Origin: M3007 sp965249785
GTDB lineage: Bacteria > Bacteroidota > Bacteroidia > Chitinophagales > Saprospiraceae
Assembly (NCBI GenBank): GCA_965249785.1
Contig: CBDFMU010000022.1
Span: forward strand, 62,001 to 126,000
Reading direction: 5' to 3'
DNA: 64,000 nt
Shown: piece after piece, positions 7,680 through 15,903 of the stretch
Layout of the letters: each line of letters opens with the position of its first letter
Numbering within the stretch: the first letter of the stretch is position 1
The notes under the pieces: generated by a model
Database searches by the model: none
The model's input: the letters and a program-made list of their open reading frames with translations, nothing else
Told to the model about the DNA's origin: nothing
Position numbers and translations under genes: made by a program

Positions 7680-8937
7680 CGATCGCGAAGAAACCCAATA
7701 CCTCCTCGGCAACCCGCCCTCGTGGATGATGCGCTATGGCATCACCGTGATGGCGGGTTTCGTTGTTTTGCTGCTATTGTTGGCTTATTTTATTCGTTAT
7801 CCAGATATTGTCGAAGCTAAGATCACTCTGACTACTGCCCATCCGCCTATCCGTGTATTAGCGCGGTCGGGTGGTCGTATTACCGAACTGCTGGTTAGTG
7901 ATAAAGAAATAGCAAATAGTGGGCAAATACTGGCCATTATTGAGAACACGGCTAATTGGCAAGATGTACTTCGCCTGGAAGCATGGCTTGATTCTAAGGG
8001 CCTCGATGCCGACAACCTGCTTTCCAACCTACAATTGGGCAGTCTTCAAACTGCTTATTCTAGTTTCAGTCAGCATTGGAAGGATTACCACTATTTTTCT
8101 ACTAATCCAGGTACTGCCGAACGAGTAGCTGTGTTGCGCAAGCAAATAGAACAATTGGAACAAATTAATAACAATCTAACCAGTCAACGAACCATTCTCC
8201 AAGCGGAATTTGAATTAAACACAAAAGAACGAGACCGACAGGTGCAGATGCATATCGAAAAACTGGTGTCGGATATGGAATATGAGAAATCAGAGGCTAC
8301 CTGGTTGCAACAAAAACGGCAACTAGCTGCTACCGAGGCTACTGCGTTGCAAAACCAATTGCAAATTCGCCAGTTAGATGGTCAAATAAGTGAGTTGCGA
8401 CAGACCAAATCGGATTATAGTAATGATAAAGAACTCGCTTTGGCTGAGGATTTGCAACGACTCCACAGCGAACTTGCTGCCTGGAAGCAGGCTTTTTTGA
8501 TAGTGGCTCCAATTAGCGGCCAAGTCTCTCTGGCTAATATCTGGAGTAACCAACAAGCCATTGCATCAGGTGAAGAAGTACTGGCTATTGTGCCCGTCAA
8601 TACAACTAATCGCGATAGTACTAAGCAGACTATTCTTGGCAGAGCGACTCTTTCAGGACAAGGTTTTGGAAAAATACAATTGGGGATGCGCGTGGTGATT
8701 CGTTTGGATGGCTATCCAGCACAGCAGTATGGTGCCACCGAAGGATGGGTATCCAATATGTCCGCATTGCCACAAAAAGAAAACTATCTTGTTGAAATCA
8801 CTCTTCCGAATGAACTCCATACCTCTTATGGCAAATCTATTGCGTTCCGGCAGGAAATGACCGGGCAAGCACGCATCGTAACTGAAGAAAGACGGGTAAT
8901 CGAGCGTATATTTGATCGCCTGCACGATTTACTGTAG
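7636..8937 (+). CDS. HlyD-family membrane fusion protein of the graspetide exporter
   Basis: 433 residues: a short cytosolic N-terminus, one membrane helix (about 32-52, VMAGFVVLLLLLAYFI), a biotinyl-lipoyl-like half-motif (VLARSGGRITELLVSDKEIANSGQ), a long coiled-coil hairpin (about 160-280, rich in Glu/Gln/Leu), the second lipoyl half (IVAPISGQVSLANIWSNQQ) and a C-terminal β-barrel domain. The family bridges inner-membrane ABC exporters to an outer-membrane channel; no TolC-like channel is encoded here, so one from elsewhere must serve. The gene overlaps gwsS by 44 bp, the longest overlap in the cluster. It pairs with the C39 exporter at 1087 although the two are separated by the maturation genes. 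Confidence 0.92.
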   Translation: MSLTAQPTPEQIRLNDREETQYLLGNPPSWMMRYGITVMAGFVVLLLLLAYFIRYPDIVEAKITLTTAHPPIRVLARSGGRITELLVSDKEIANSGQILAIIENTANWQDVLRLEAWLDSKGLDADNLLSNLQLGSLQTAYSSFSQHWKDYHYFSTNPGTAERVAVLRKQIEQLEQINNNLTSQRTILQAEFELNTKERDRQVQMHIEKLVSDMEYEKSEATWLQQKRQLAATEATALQNQLQIRQLDGQISELRQTKSDYSNDKELALAEDLQRLHSELAAWKQAFLIVAPISGQVSLANIWSNQQAIASGEEVLAIVPVNTTNRDSTKQTILGRATLSGQGFGKIQLGMRVVIRLDGYPAQQYGATEGWVSNMSALPQKENYLVEITLPNELHTSYGKSIAFRQEMTGQARIVTEERRVIERIFDRLHDLL

Positions 8938-9036
8938 GTCGCATCTTCGTACCTTCATTCCATAAAACTCTATTCTTGCCTACTTCTCCTATTTCTTGTC
9001 TGGTCTTGTAGCCAGAATCATCGCACCATCGACAAT

Positions 9037-9984
9037 ATGATAACTCGTGCAATAATTATAGGCTTCTTTTTATTAGCATTCTCTATGAGTGGGCGGAGTC
9101 AAACCTGGAAGGCAGGCCTTTGGATACCTCCTCAATATGCCGGGGTAGATACTGCAACATACCAGAAATACTGCTCCTTGCTGCGACAATCCAATAAATG
9201 TATTAATGAGTGTTATGGCGATGTACCAACCTTTTGCTATCACAATCGCTTTGTCGCATACGTCCATTTAAAAGTGCCTACTGATACGTTGAGTAAATAT
9301 CTTCATGAATCTATTAATTTTAATCCGGTATGTCAATGCAACAGGTTATATGATGTAATAGAAAAATGGAATTTTGATACAATACTGCCCCCAGCGTTCA
9401 AATATGAATGGCAATGTGCTTTAGATCGCTGTTCGCAAATAACTTCCAGCTATAATAGGCCATTAATGCAAATGTTATTGCAAATAAAGAAAGATGATCA
9501 GGAAATTCGCGATGGCTTGGAACGATTTGGCAATGCACAATTTGAGAATAGTCCTTCCATACTTCAACAATGGGCAAAACAAACTATAAGAGACTCGCTC
9601 AATCTAATAAAAGTCGATACAATCATTAGACAGTGGGGTTATCCTGGACGTAGTTTGGTGGGCGATGAACTCTCTAATGTTGCGTTTTATGTGATCCAGC
9701 ATGCGCCAGCCAAATACCAGGATCACTATCTTCCAATTATTAAAGATGCCGCTATGCGACGTGACATATCATTCGATCTTTATGGCTATTTAGTTGATCG
9801 TATACGTATGTTTCGCAAGGAAAAGCAATTATTTGGTACACAGACAATATATAACCCAAAGACAAAAAAAATGGAATTATACCCAGTAGAAGATATTAAG
9901 AATATAGATGAAAGAAGAAGACTGATGGGTATGGAGACACTTGGCAAGTACCTGAAAAATTTTGACATTAATATAAAACAATAG
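9037..9984 (+). CDS. Secreted cysteine-rich DUF6624 protein, copy 2
   Basis: 315 residues, close paralogue of the protein at 4343: same length, same signal-peptide layout, same cysteine pattern (KCINECYGDVPTFCYHN, PVCQCN) and the same DUF6624 core (WGYPGRSLVGDELSN, LFGTQTIYNPKTKKMELYP). Nucleotide identity is especially high in the last third, where long runs are unchanged, which suggests a recent duplication or gene conversion. It starts 99 bp after the HlyD stop. The DNA after it resembles the gwsG 5' end, so the copied unit was longer than this gene. Two copies bracketing the maturases in one cluster is unusual in my knowledge of these systems and hints at dosage or diverging specificity. 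Confidence 0.8.
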   Translation: MITRAIIIGFFLLAFSMSGRSQTWKAGLWIPPQYAGVDTATYQKYCSLLRQSNKCINECYGDVPTFCYHNRFVAYVHLKVPTDTLSKYLHESINFNPVCQCNRLYDVIEKWNFDTILPPAFKYEWQCALDRCSQITSSYNRPLMQMLLQIKKDDQEIRDGLERFGNAQFENSPSILQQWAKQTIRDSLNLIKVDTIIRQWGYPGRSLVGDELSNVAFYVIQHAPAKYQDHYLPIIKDAAMRRDISFDLYGYLVDRIRMFRKEKQLFGTQTIYNPKTKKMELYPVEDIKNIDERRRLMGMETLGKYLKNFDINIKQ

Positions 9985-9988
9985 AAGT

Positions 9989-10067
9989 ATGACATAAATG
10001 TGCATTTCAGGGTAATTGTAACCCTATTATAACATTTATAGAGTAGTCTTGATATTTATAAGAAAAT
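9989..10067 (+). pseudogene. Decayed 5' fragment of a second gwsG
   Basis: The sequence after DUF6624 copy 2 aligns with the first ~90 bp of gwsG: same position relative to the DUF6624 stop, the start region (AAGTATGACATAAATGTGCAT against AAGCATGAAGAAAATATGCAT) and, after a small gap, TTATAGAGTAG...TATTTATAAGA. Stop codons occur at once, so it cannot be translated. It marks a former tandem copy of a DUF6624-gwsG unit. Confidence 0.55.
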
Positions 10068-10089
10068 CAATGGGTTTGGAAGTCTGCCG

Positions 10090-10097
10090 TACCTTTG
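10090..10097 (+). promoter_or_regulatory. TACCTTTG -7 promoter element
   Basis: Exact match to TAnnTTTG ending 4 bp before the ATG of the peptide-binding lipoprotein gene, implying an almost leaderless mRNA. A TTTG at 10075-10078 is too close to be a normal -33 box. Confidence 0.55.
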
Positions 10098-10101
10098 CCC
10101 C

Positions 10102-11712
10102 ATGAAGCACTGCCTTTGGTGGATACCTTTTTTGTTCGGTTTATCCTGTGGCCAGGATCGCCCCACTACCGACACCCGCACTGTATTTCGCTACAACCAG
10201 CACAACCCGATCACCTCGCTCGATCCGGCTTTTGCACGTACCCAAAATAATATCTGGGCCGTGGATTGTCTGTTCAATGGCCTCGTGCAACTGGATGATA
10301 GCCTTGATGTGCAGCCCTGTATTGCGCGGACATGGCGCATTTCTGCTGACGGCCTTACTTATCGTTTCCTGCTACGAAATGATGTGTATTTTCATGATAA
10401 TGAGGCTTTTATGGAAGGAAAAGGGCGGCGCGTGGTGGCCAGCGATGTGGTGTATAGTTTCCAGCGGCTGCTTGATCCGGTTTGGCCCAAACCCGGCAGC
10501 TGGATTTTTAAAGATCGCGTGGTCAGTGATTCGGGCTTTGTGGCCGAGAGCGATTCGGTATTCACGCTACGCCTGATCACGCCTTTTCAACCGATGCTAC
10601 AAATCCTGACGATGCAGTACGCCAGCATCGTGCCGCGGGAAGCCTGCGAACACTATGGTCGTGATTTCCGGCGGCATCCGGTGGGCACCGGGCCGTTTCA
10701 ATTTAAGATTTGGGCAGAAAATCAGGCCTTGGTCGTCGTTAAGAATCCGCGCTATTTTGAGCGCGATAGTCAGGGGCAACAATTACCCTATCTGGATGCC
10801 GTAAAAACTACTTTTATCACCGATAGAAAAACGGCTTTTCTGGAATTTCGGAAAGGTGCGCTGGACTATTTGTTCGGGCTGGAAAGTTCCTACATCAACG
10901 AATTACTAACTCCAGAAGGCATATTACAACCTGCGCTGGCCTCGGATTTTTATTTCCTGAAAAATCCCTATTTGAACTCGGAATACCTCGGCATCCGGCT
11001 CGATTCGGTAGGGAAATCGCCGTTGCAACTGCGTAAAATCCGGCAGGCCCTCAACTACGGTCTGGATCGCGCTCAGATGCTCCGTACCCTGCGCAACAGC
11101 GTCGGGCAACCTGCCAATGCCGGTTTTGCGCCGCGTGGACTGCCCTCGTTCGACCCGGTGGCGGTGCCGGGTTACACCTACGATCCCGCCCGAGCCGCCC
11201 GATTATTGACAGAAGCAGGTTTCGGAAAGGGACGGGAAGTGCTGGATATCACCTTGTTATGCAATGCTGATTATCTGGATTTATGCACTTTTATTACCCG
11301 GCAATGGGAAGATTTGGGTATCCACGTGCAGATTGAGGTGAGTGAGACTGCTCTCCTGCGGGAGCGGATGCGCAACGGGACGGCTCCCTTTTTTCGCGCT
11401 TCCTGGATTGCCGACTATCCCGATGCGGAGAGTTTTTTGACATGTTTTTATGCTAAAAATACCGCTCCGCCTAATTACACGCATTTTAAAAATGCAGAGT
11501 TTGATCGGTTATACGCAGCCGCGCTGGGGGAGACGGATATTGAAAAACGTTATGCGCTGTATCAGGCGATGGATCGAATTATAGTAGAAGAAGCACCAGT
11601 GATATTTCTATTCTATGATGAAACGGCACAATTTGCCCGGCGTGGCGTGACTGGATTGCCGCGTAATGCGATTAATTTATTGTCGCTAAAAAGAGTAAAA
11701 ACCATTCGTTAG
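10102..11712 (+). CDS. Peptide ABC transporter substrate-binding lipoprotein
   Basis: 536-residue family 5 extracellular solute-binding protein (OppA/DppA type). The N-terminus is a lipoprotein signal with the lipobox LSCG, so mature Cys16 should be lipidated. Typical features include NPITSLDPAFA near the start, the LRNDVYFHDNEAF region, YSFQRLLDP and the C-terminal ALYQAMDRIIVEEAPVIFLFYD. These proteins capture oligopeptides for an ABC importer, but no permease or ATPase gene lies nearby, so it acts with components elsewhere or in sensing. It directly follows the graspetide cluster and its gwsG scar, but its GC-richer composition suggests it belongs to the older chromosome. A role in recapturing peptide is possible but not supported by sequence. 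Confidence 0.88.
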   Translation: MKHCLWWIPFLFGLSCGQDRPTTDTRTVFRYNQHNPITSLDPAFARTQNNIWAVDCLFNGLVQLDDSLDVQPCIARTWRISADGLTYRFLLRNDVYFHDNEAFMEGKGRRVVASDVVYSFQRLLDPVWPKPGSWIFKDRVVSDSGFVAESDSVFTLRLITPFQPMLQILTMQYASIVPREACEHYGRDFRRHPVGTGPFQFKIWAENQALVVVKNPRYFERDSQGQQLPYLDAVKTTFITDRKTAFLEFRKGALDYLFGLESSYINELLTPEGILQPALASDFYFLKNPYLNSEYLGIRLDSVGKSPLQLRKIRQALNYGLDRAQMLRTLRNSVGQPANAGFAPRGLPSFDPVAVPGYTYDPARAARLLTEAGFGKGREVLDITLLCNADYLDLCTFITRQWEDLGIHVQIEVSETALLRERMRNGTAPFFRASWIADYPDAESFLTCFYAKNTAPPNYTHFKNAEFDRLYAAALGETDIEKRYALYQAMDRIIVEEAPVIFLFYDETAQFARRGVTGLPRNAINLLSLKRVKTIR

Positions 11713-11719
11713 AAATACT

Positions 11720-12358
11720 TTACTTTATTTTATTTTCGGCAACAATCACTAAATCGCTTATTTTCGTTCCATCTTGCGCTGAATAATCTTGGTGCCGTAT
11801 ATCTATTATGCGAAAATCATTTTCTGCAAGTGCCTTTGTCAAATAATCTGACTGATGATAATACACATACACTTCATCGCCGACACTTGACTTTTGCCAG
11901 CTTGATTTGCTATAATTATCTTCCATTGTACTTAAATATAATATGCCACTATCTTTCAATATTTTCGAGGCATCAATTATTAATTTTATAGATTCTTCTT
12001 TTGATAAATAAGGTAAGCAAAAACTGCACATAATCCCATCATATTGTTTCTCTATTTGTCCAATATCTCTACAATCCATTAATTGAAATTCAGCGCGGGG
12101 ATTATCAATGCTGGCAATTTCCAGCATATTAGGGGCTAAATCAGTCGCCAGAATCTTGAAATCCGGGCGTTTTTGTAATAAATATCTGGTAATATTGCCT
12201 GGCCCGCAAGCCAACTCTAAAATGCTGGCTTGCTCTTTTGCTATGTGCGCACAAAATATATCCAGGGATTCGCTGTACGAATCTACATTCATATACTTAG
12301 CCTGGTACAGTTTGGCATGTTTATCAAATATATTTACTGCCATTTGTGTTCTATCCAT
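11720..12358 (-). CDS. Class I SAM-dependent methyltransferase
   Basis: 212 residues with the Rossmann methyltransferase core: motif I ILELACGPGNITRYLL (about 46-61), an acidic end of strand 2 in ILATDLAPNML, and motif post-II MDCRDI. The C-terminal half has the expected strands (DGIMCSFCLPYLS, ILYLSTMED). This layout matches small-molecule or tRNA/quinone-type methyltransferases of the Methyltransf_25/11 families; the substrate cannot be called. The gene is AT-rich, convergent with the peptide-binding lipoprotein (7 bp between stops) and lies beside the 3' remnant of an IS-split gene, so the neighbourhood looks accessory. The start MDRTQMAVN is the first ATG in frame; starting at Met6 is equally possible. 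Confidence 0.8.
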   Translation of the reverse strand: MDRTQMAVNIFDKHAKLYQAKYMNVDSYSESLDIFCAHIAKEQASILELACGPGNITRYLLQKRPDFKILATDLAPNMLEIASIDNPRAEFQLMDCRDIGQIEKQYDGIMCSFCLPYLSKEESIKLIIDASKILKDSGILYLSTMEDNYSKSSWQKSSVGDEVYVYYHQSDYLTKALAENDFRIIDIRHQDYSAQDGTKISDLVIVAENKIK

Positions 12359-12614
12359 AACTGGTTATATAGTTTCTTGCAATTTAAACAAGTTTTTATC
12401 AGTCCATCCAGCCTTCCGGCGTTATTTGCGTCCGATCAATACTTTCCGTGCAGGGCGCGTCGGCAAACGGATTGGATGAAAATGGTCGCGGATCAATGAT
12501 GAGTTTTGCCATAACTCCGTTGATGGTTTGTCGCATATTAATATAAATTAGTTTTCGGCGGGCAGAATACACACTAAATACTCCTAAAATTTGCTCCGCT
12601 GGATTATTTACATT

Positions 12615-13600
12615 AGAGTTGTTGCGACGTAACTACTTGACAATCAATGTTCATATTTTTGCCAAAATCTCGTTATCATGGCAATTACTTATAAAGATGT
12701 TCGGAATGAACGGCAATGGAAAGCAAGTACAGGCTTGTCAGAGGAGCAGTTTTTTTCTTTATTAAAGATGTTTGAAGAATCTTATGAGCAATTGTTTGGT
12801 GTATCAATGAGTGAACGTCAAAGTAACTCCACACAAGAGAGCACCTTTAAAACTTATGGAGATTTGCTATTTTTCACACTTTACAGCATAAAGAGCGGAT
12901 TGACTTACGATTTACTGGGCTTAACCTTTGGTTTGGACGGGGCAAATGCTTATCAAAACCAAGCCCTTGGGCTTCGCGTACTTCGCTCGGCGTTGCAACG
13001 TGGCAGTTATATGCCAAAACGGGCTTACCAAAGCGTAGAAGAATTCAAAGAGCATTGGTCGGAAGAAAGCGAAATGATCATTGATGGCAGTGAACAACGC
13101 AGACAAAGGCCTGCTAATCAACAAGATCAAAAGGAAGACTACAGTGGCAAAAAAAAGCCCATACCATAAAATTCCTGCTTTTGGCCAACGAGAAAAAACA
13201 CATCAAATTCCTGAGTCAGGCGTATTGTGGTGCTGCTCATGACTATGCTATTTTGAAAACGGAATTGCCCCCGAAAGACCAACTTTGGTTTGATGAACAT
13301 CATGTGCATGTCGACCTCGGATTTTTAGGAATTTGCAAAGATTATCTGCCGGAACGCATTAGTATACCTTTCAAAAAATCAAAGAACCATCCCCTTACCG
13401 AAGAGCAAAAAGCACAGAACAAGCAAATGAGTTCTATTAGAGTTACAGTGGAACATTCCATCGGTGGATTAAAACGTTATCGGTTTTTATCAGATCGTTT
13501 GCGCTGTCGGGATGTTCAACTTTATAATCTGGTAACTGGTGTATGTGCCGGATTGTGGAACTACTCCCTAACTAATTGATTATCATACCACAACAACTCT
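12615..13600 (+). mobile_element. IS5-family-like insertion sequence (986 bp)
   Basis: Ends are inverted repeats beginning AGAGTTGTTG (10 bp perfect, then C/T-G). The element is flanked by ATT at 12612-12614 and 13601-13603, a 3-bp target duplication, and this reading restores the interrupted gene exactly; a TA duplication with one extra codon cannot be excluded. It carries a two-frame transposase. A related but distinct element lies at 44064-44944. Confidence 0.88.
12678..13579 (+). CDS. IS5-like DDE transposase, read through a -1 frameshift
   Basis: Two overlapping-phase frames make one DDE transposase of about 300 residues. The first (12678-13169) has an N-terminal helical domain and the first catalytic Asp in MIIDGSEQRR. 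The second (to 13579) has the GAAHDYAILK and WFDEHHVHVDLGF regions and the terminal VEHSIGGLKRYR with the catalytic Glu. The frames join by a -1 shift on an A8 run (13149-13156): the shifted reading gives YSGKKKAHTIKFLLL, which restores the conserved YSGKKKxHTxK motif. This is the usual programmed slippage layout in this group, so I read it as functional rather than broken. It is transcribed opposite to the gene it interrupts. Confidence 0.87.
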
Positions 13601-14458
13601 ATTATGTACATTGGGATTGAACTTCGTTTGTGGCGGAATATCGAATATAGAACCGACATTTTGGGTTTGCGTTTCTAAAGACCGCAAATAAGCAAAAACG
13701 GAAGGCGTAATGGCTCTTTGTTCCACCTGCAAATAGTATTTATTGGGTGGAGTAGCAAAGGGCACTCGTACCACTTTTTGGGCAATTGGCTGGCCATCGC
13801 GCAGCTTGTCGGATTGCACTACTACGTCAGTGTTATAAGTAATTCTCCAACAATGATCGTAAGGATTACAGGGCAATAAAAAGCCATTGACATAATCACA
13901 ATTAGTCGCCCGTTGGTAATGCACCCAATTCCATTGGTAATAGTTTTCCTGCGTGGGAATATCCTTCGTTTCAGCGTATACATCAAAGCCGTCGTAGGTT
14001 ATATCATTTGGCGACCGAAAAGTTTCGCGACTATAAATGGGTGTCAGCGAATCTAAGGCTGGACCAGCCCGCATCGTTTCAGCGTCGGATTCATATACTT
14101 GTCCATCGGCTTGTACATAGAGTTTGTAGGTTTCGCCTACTGCTCCATGAAATGAAGTATCTTTGGTTCCGTCTGGATTAAAATTAGTTCTAGTACCATG
14201 ACTATCTAATACATAGGCCGTAGCGTCTGGTGGCGTAGGGAATAAATAACCGCCTTGTGGAGTTACCTCATTCAGCGTGTACGTCACGTGTATTTTGGCA
14301 AACCGCTCGGTTATTTCGGCATCAATAACCAGAAACTTTTTAGCATCCGGCAAGGCAGAAGAATCAACTGGATATTGACAAGTGATCAGGTTGGCTAAAA
14401 GCAGAATAGCACAGACATAAAGTAGTAATTTAGTCATGGCGAGGTGATTTTATCGTCA

Positions 14459-14553
14459 GTTTAAAGTGGTTTAGAATGTTTAAAAAGGTTTAGTTATTGA
14501 TCGTGAACAGGTTATACTCGGTCTTTATTCAAAACCACTTTGCGCTAACTATA
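14459..14553 (-). repeat. Dispersed upstream repeat, copy R1
   Basis: Lies 22 bp upstream of the split DUF4249 gene and is read in its direction. It contains a 26-bp block with CGCAAAGTGGTTTTGAA and a 44-bp block with CTAAACCTTTTTAAAC. It matches R2 (15708-15803) and, at about 90% over both blocks, R3 at 35011-35116 upstream of an unrelated gene. Confidence 0.8.
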
Positions 14554-14636
14554 ACAATATTGCAATAACCCTATTCTACATTAACTACAACATCGTTGCG
14601 TTCCATTTGCTTATTGCAATTTTACTTATTTTATTA

Positions 14637-15686
14637 TCAGTCCATCCAGCCTTCCGGCCTGATCTGCGTTCTGTAAAGCCCTTCCGTGCAGGGAGCTTGC
14701 AAGAGAGGAACGGTCGTAAATGTCCGGTAATCAATGACTACTTTTGCCGTGACCCCATTGATGTTTTGCTGCATATTGATATTTAGCACTTTATGGCGAG
14801 CGGAATAGACATTAAATACCCCTAGGATTTGCTCTTTGGGATTGTTTATATTATGCACATTTGGGTTAAACTTTGTTTGTGCAGGTATATCGTATAGAGA
14901 ACCAACGTTTTGCGTTTGCGTTTCCAAAGAACTTAAATAGGCAAATACGGAAGCCGTAATGGCCCTTTGTTCAACTTTTATATAATAGAATTTATTAGGC
15001 GGCGTAGAAAACGGCACCCGCGCCACTTTATGCGCGATGGGTTGTCCGTCGCGCAGTTTGTCAGATTGTACAATTATTTGTTGATTATATTTAATAGTCC
15101 AGCAATCATAAGGTGTACAGGGTACCAAAAACCCATCCTTTACATCGCAACTAAACGTGCGTTGGTAATGGATCCAGTCCCATTGGTAGTAGTTTTCTTG
15201 GGCGGGAATATCCTTTGTTTCGGCGTACACATCAAAACCGTCATACATTAGATCATCCGGTGACCGGGATGTTTCGCGACTATACACGGCGGTCAGCGAA
15301 TCTATCTCTGGACAAGCAGGCATGGTTTCGGCGTTAGATTCATACACCTGGCCATCGGCCTGTACATAGAGTTTATAGGTCTCCCCGACTACGCCGTGAA
15401 ATAAAGTGTCCTTCGTGCCATCCGGCGTAAAGTCTGTTCTATTACCATGACTATCTAGTATATAGGCTGTCGCGTCTGGTGGTCTGGGGAATAAATAACC
15501 ACCTTGTGGGGTTACTTCGGTCAGTGTATAAGTTACGTTTACTTTAGCAAATTTATCGGTTAATGCAGCGTCAATGACCAGAAATTTTTTGGCATCGGGC
15601 AGGGAAGAGGAATCAACCGGATACTGGCAAGTAATCAGGTTGGCCAACACCAGTATGGCGCATATAAACAGTAGTATTCTTGTCAT
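14637..15686 (-). CDS. DUF4249 domain-containing lipoprotein (intact paralogue)
   Basis: 349 residues with a lipoprotein signal peptide (lipobox LITC, Cys20). A β-rich body follows with DUF4249 features: LVIDAALTDKFAKVNVTYTL, a GGYLFPRPPDATAYI turn, YKLYVQADGQVYES, and the tryptophan-rich YYQWDWIHYQR. The family consists of surface or periplasmic lipoproteins encoded next to TonB receptors whose regulators or ligands they may bind; no function is proven. It lies 217 bp downstream of the TonB receptor on the same strand and 200 bp upstream of the split paralogue. Both copies carry the same 95-bp repeat 22 bp before their start, so the duplication included the promoter region. Confidence 0.85.
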   Translation of the reverse strand: MTRILLFICAILVLANLITCQYPVDSSSLPDAKKFLVIDAALTDKFAKVNVTYTLTEVTPQGGYLFPRPPDATAYILDSHGNRTDFTPDGTKDTLFHGVVGETYKLYVQADGQVYESNAETMPACPEIDSLTAVYSRETSRSPDDLMYDGFDVYAETKDIPAQENYYQWDWIHYQRTFSCDVKDGFLVPCTPYDCWTIKYNQQIIVQSDKLRDGQPIAHKVARVPFSTPPNKFYYIKVEQRAITASVFAYLSSLETQTQNVGSLYDIPAQTKFNPNVHNINNPKEQILGVFNVYSARHKVLNINMQQNINGVTAKVVIDYRTFTTVPLLQAPCTEGLYRTQIRPEGWMD

Positions 15687-15707
15687 GGTAAAGTGATTTC
15701 ACAGTCA

Positions 15708-15803
15708 GTTTAAAGTAGTTTAGACTGTTTAGAAAGGTTTAGTTATTGATCGTGAATACGTTACATTCGGTCTTTATGCAAAAACCACTTTGCGCTGATT
15801 ATA
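15708..15803 (-). repeat. Dispersed upstream repeat, copy R2
   Basis: Same layout as R1, 22 bp before the intact DUF4249 gene. It contains GTTTAGAAAGGTTTAG and AAAACCACTTTGCGC (plus-strand reading). R1 and R2 could be copies made by the gene duplication, but R3 could not. Confidence 0.8.
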
Positions 15804-15828
15804 GGAATGCAAATCGTCCGCTGCTGTC

Positions 15829-15890
15829 CTGTCTAGCGTAGTCGGGACATCTGCGTGTTTTCTATCAGACATCTCGAGTACGCTTGACAG
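15829..15890 (-). terminator. Long hairpin between the TonB receptor and the DUF4249 gene
   Basis: 12-bp arms CTGTCTAGCGTA / TACGCTTGACAG with one mismatch, enclosing a 38-nt segment that can fold further (CGGGACATCT, CAGACATCTCG). It lies 14 bp after the TonB receptor stop. No U-run follows on the minus strand, so termination or mRNA protection are both possible. Confidence 0.45.
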
Positions 15891-15903
15891 AACACACTTG
15901 ATT

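Larger units (their letters stand above)
12399..14437 (-). pseudogene. DUF4249 lipoprotein gene split by an IS5-like element
   Basis: The 5' part (14437 down to 13601) encodes a lipoprotein signal (lipobox LITC), then DUF4249 sequence collinear with the intact paralogue at 14637-15686. It breaks after NPNVHN, where the element adds RVVVV and a stop. The missing end continues on the far side of the element (12614 down to 12399): VNNP-AEQILGVFSVYSAR, then a PCTES region and the terminal TPEGWMD, matching the paralogue's PCTEG and RPEGWMD. Removing the element and one ATT copy restores one continuous frame of the same length as the paralogue. The 284-residue truncated product may still be made. 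DUF4249 proteins usually accompany TonB receptors, as here. Confidence 0.9.
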
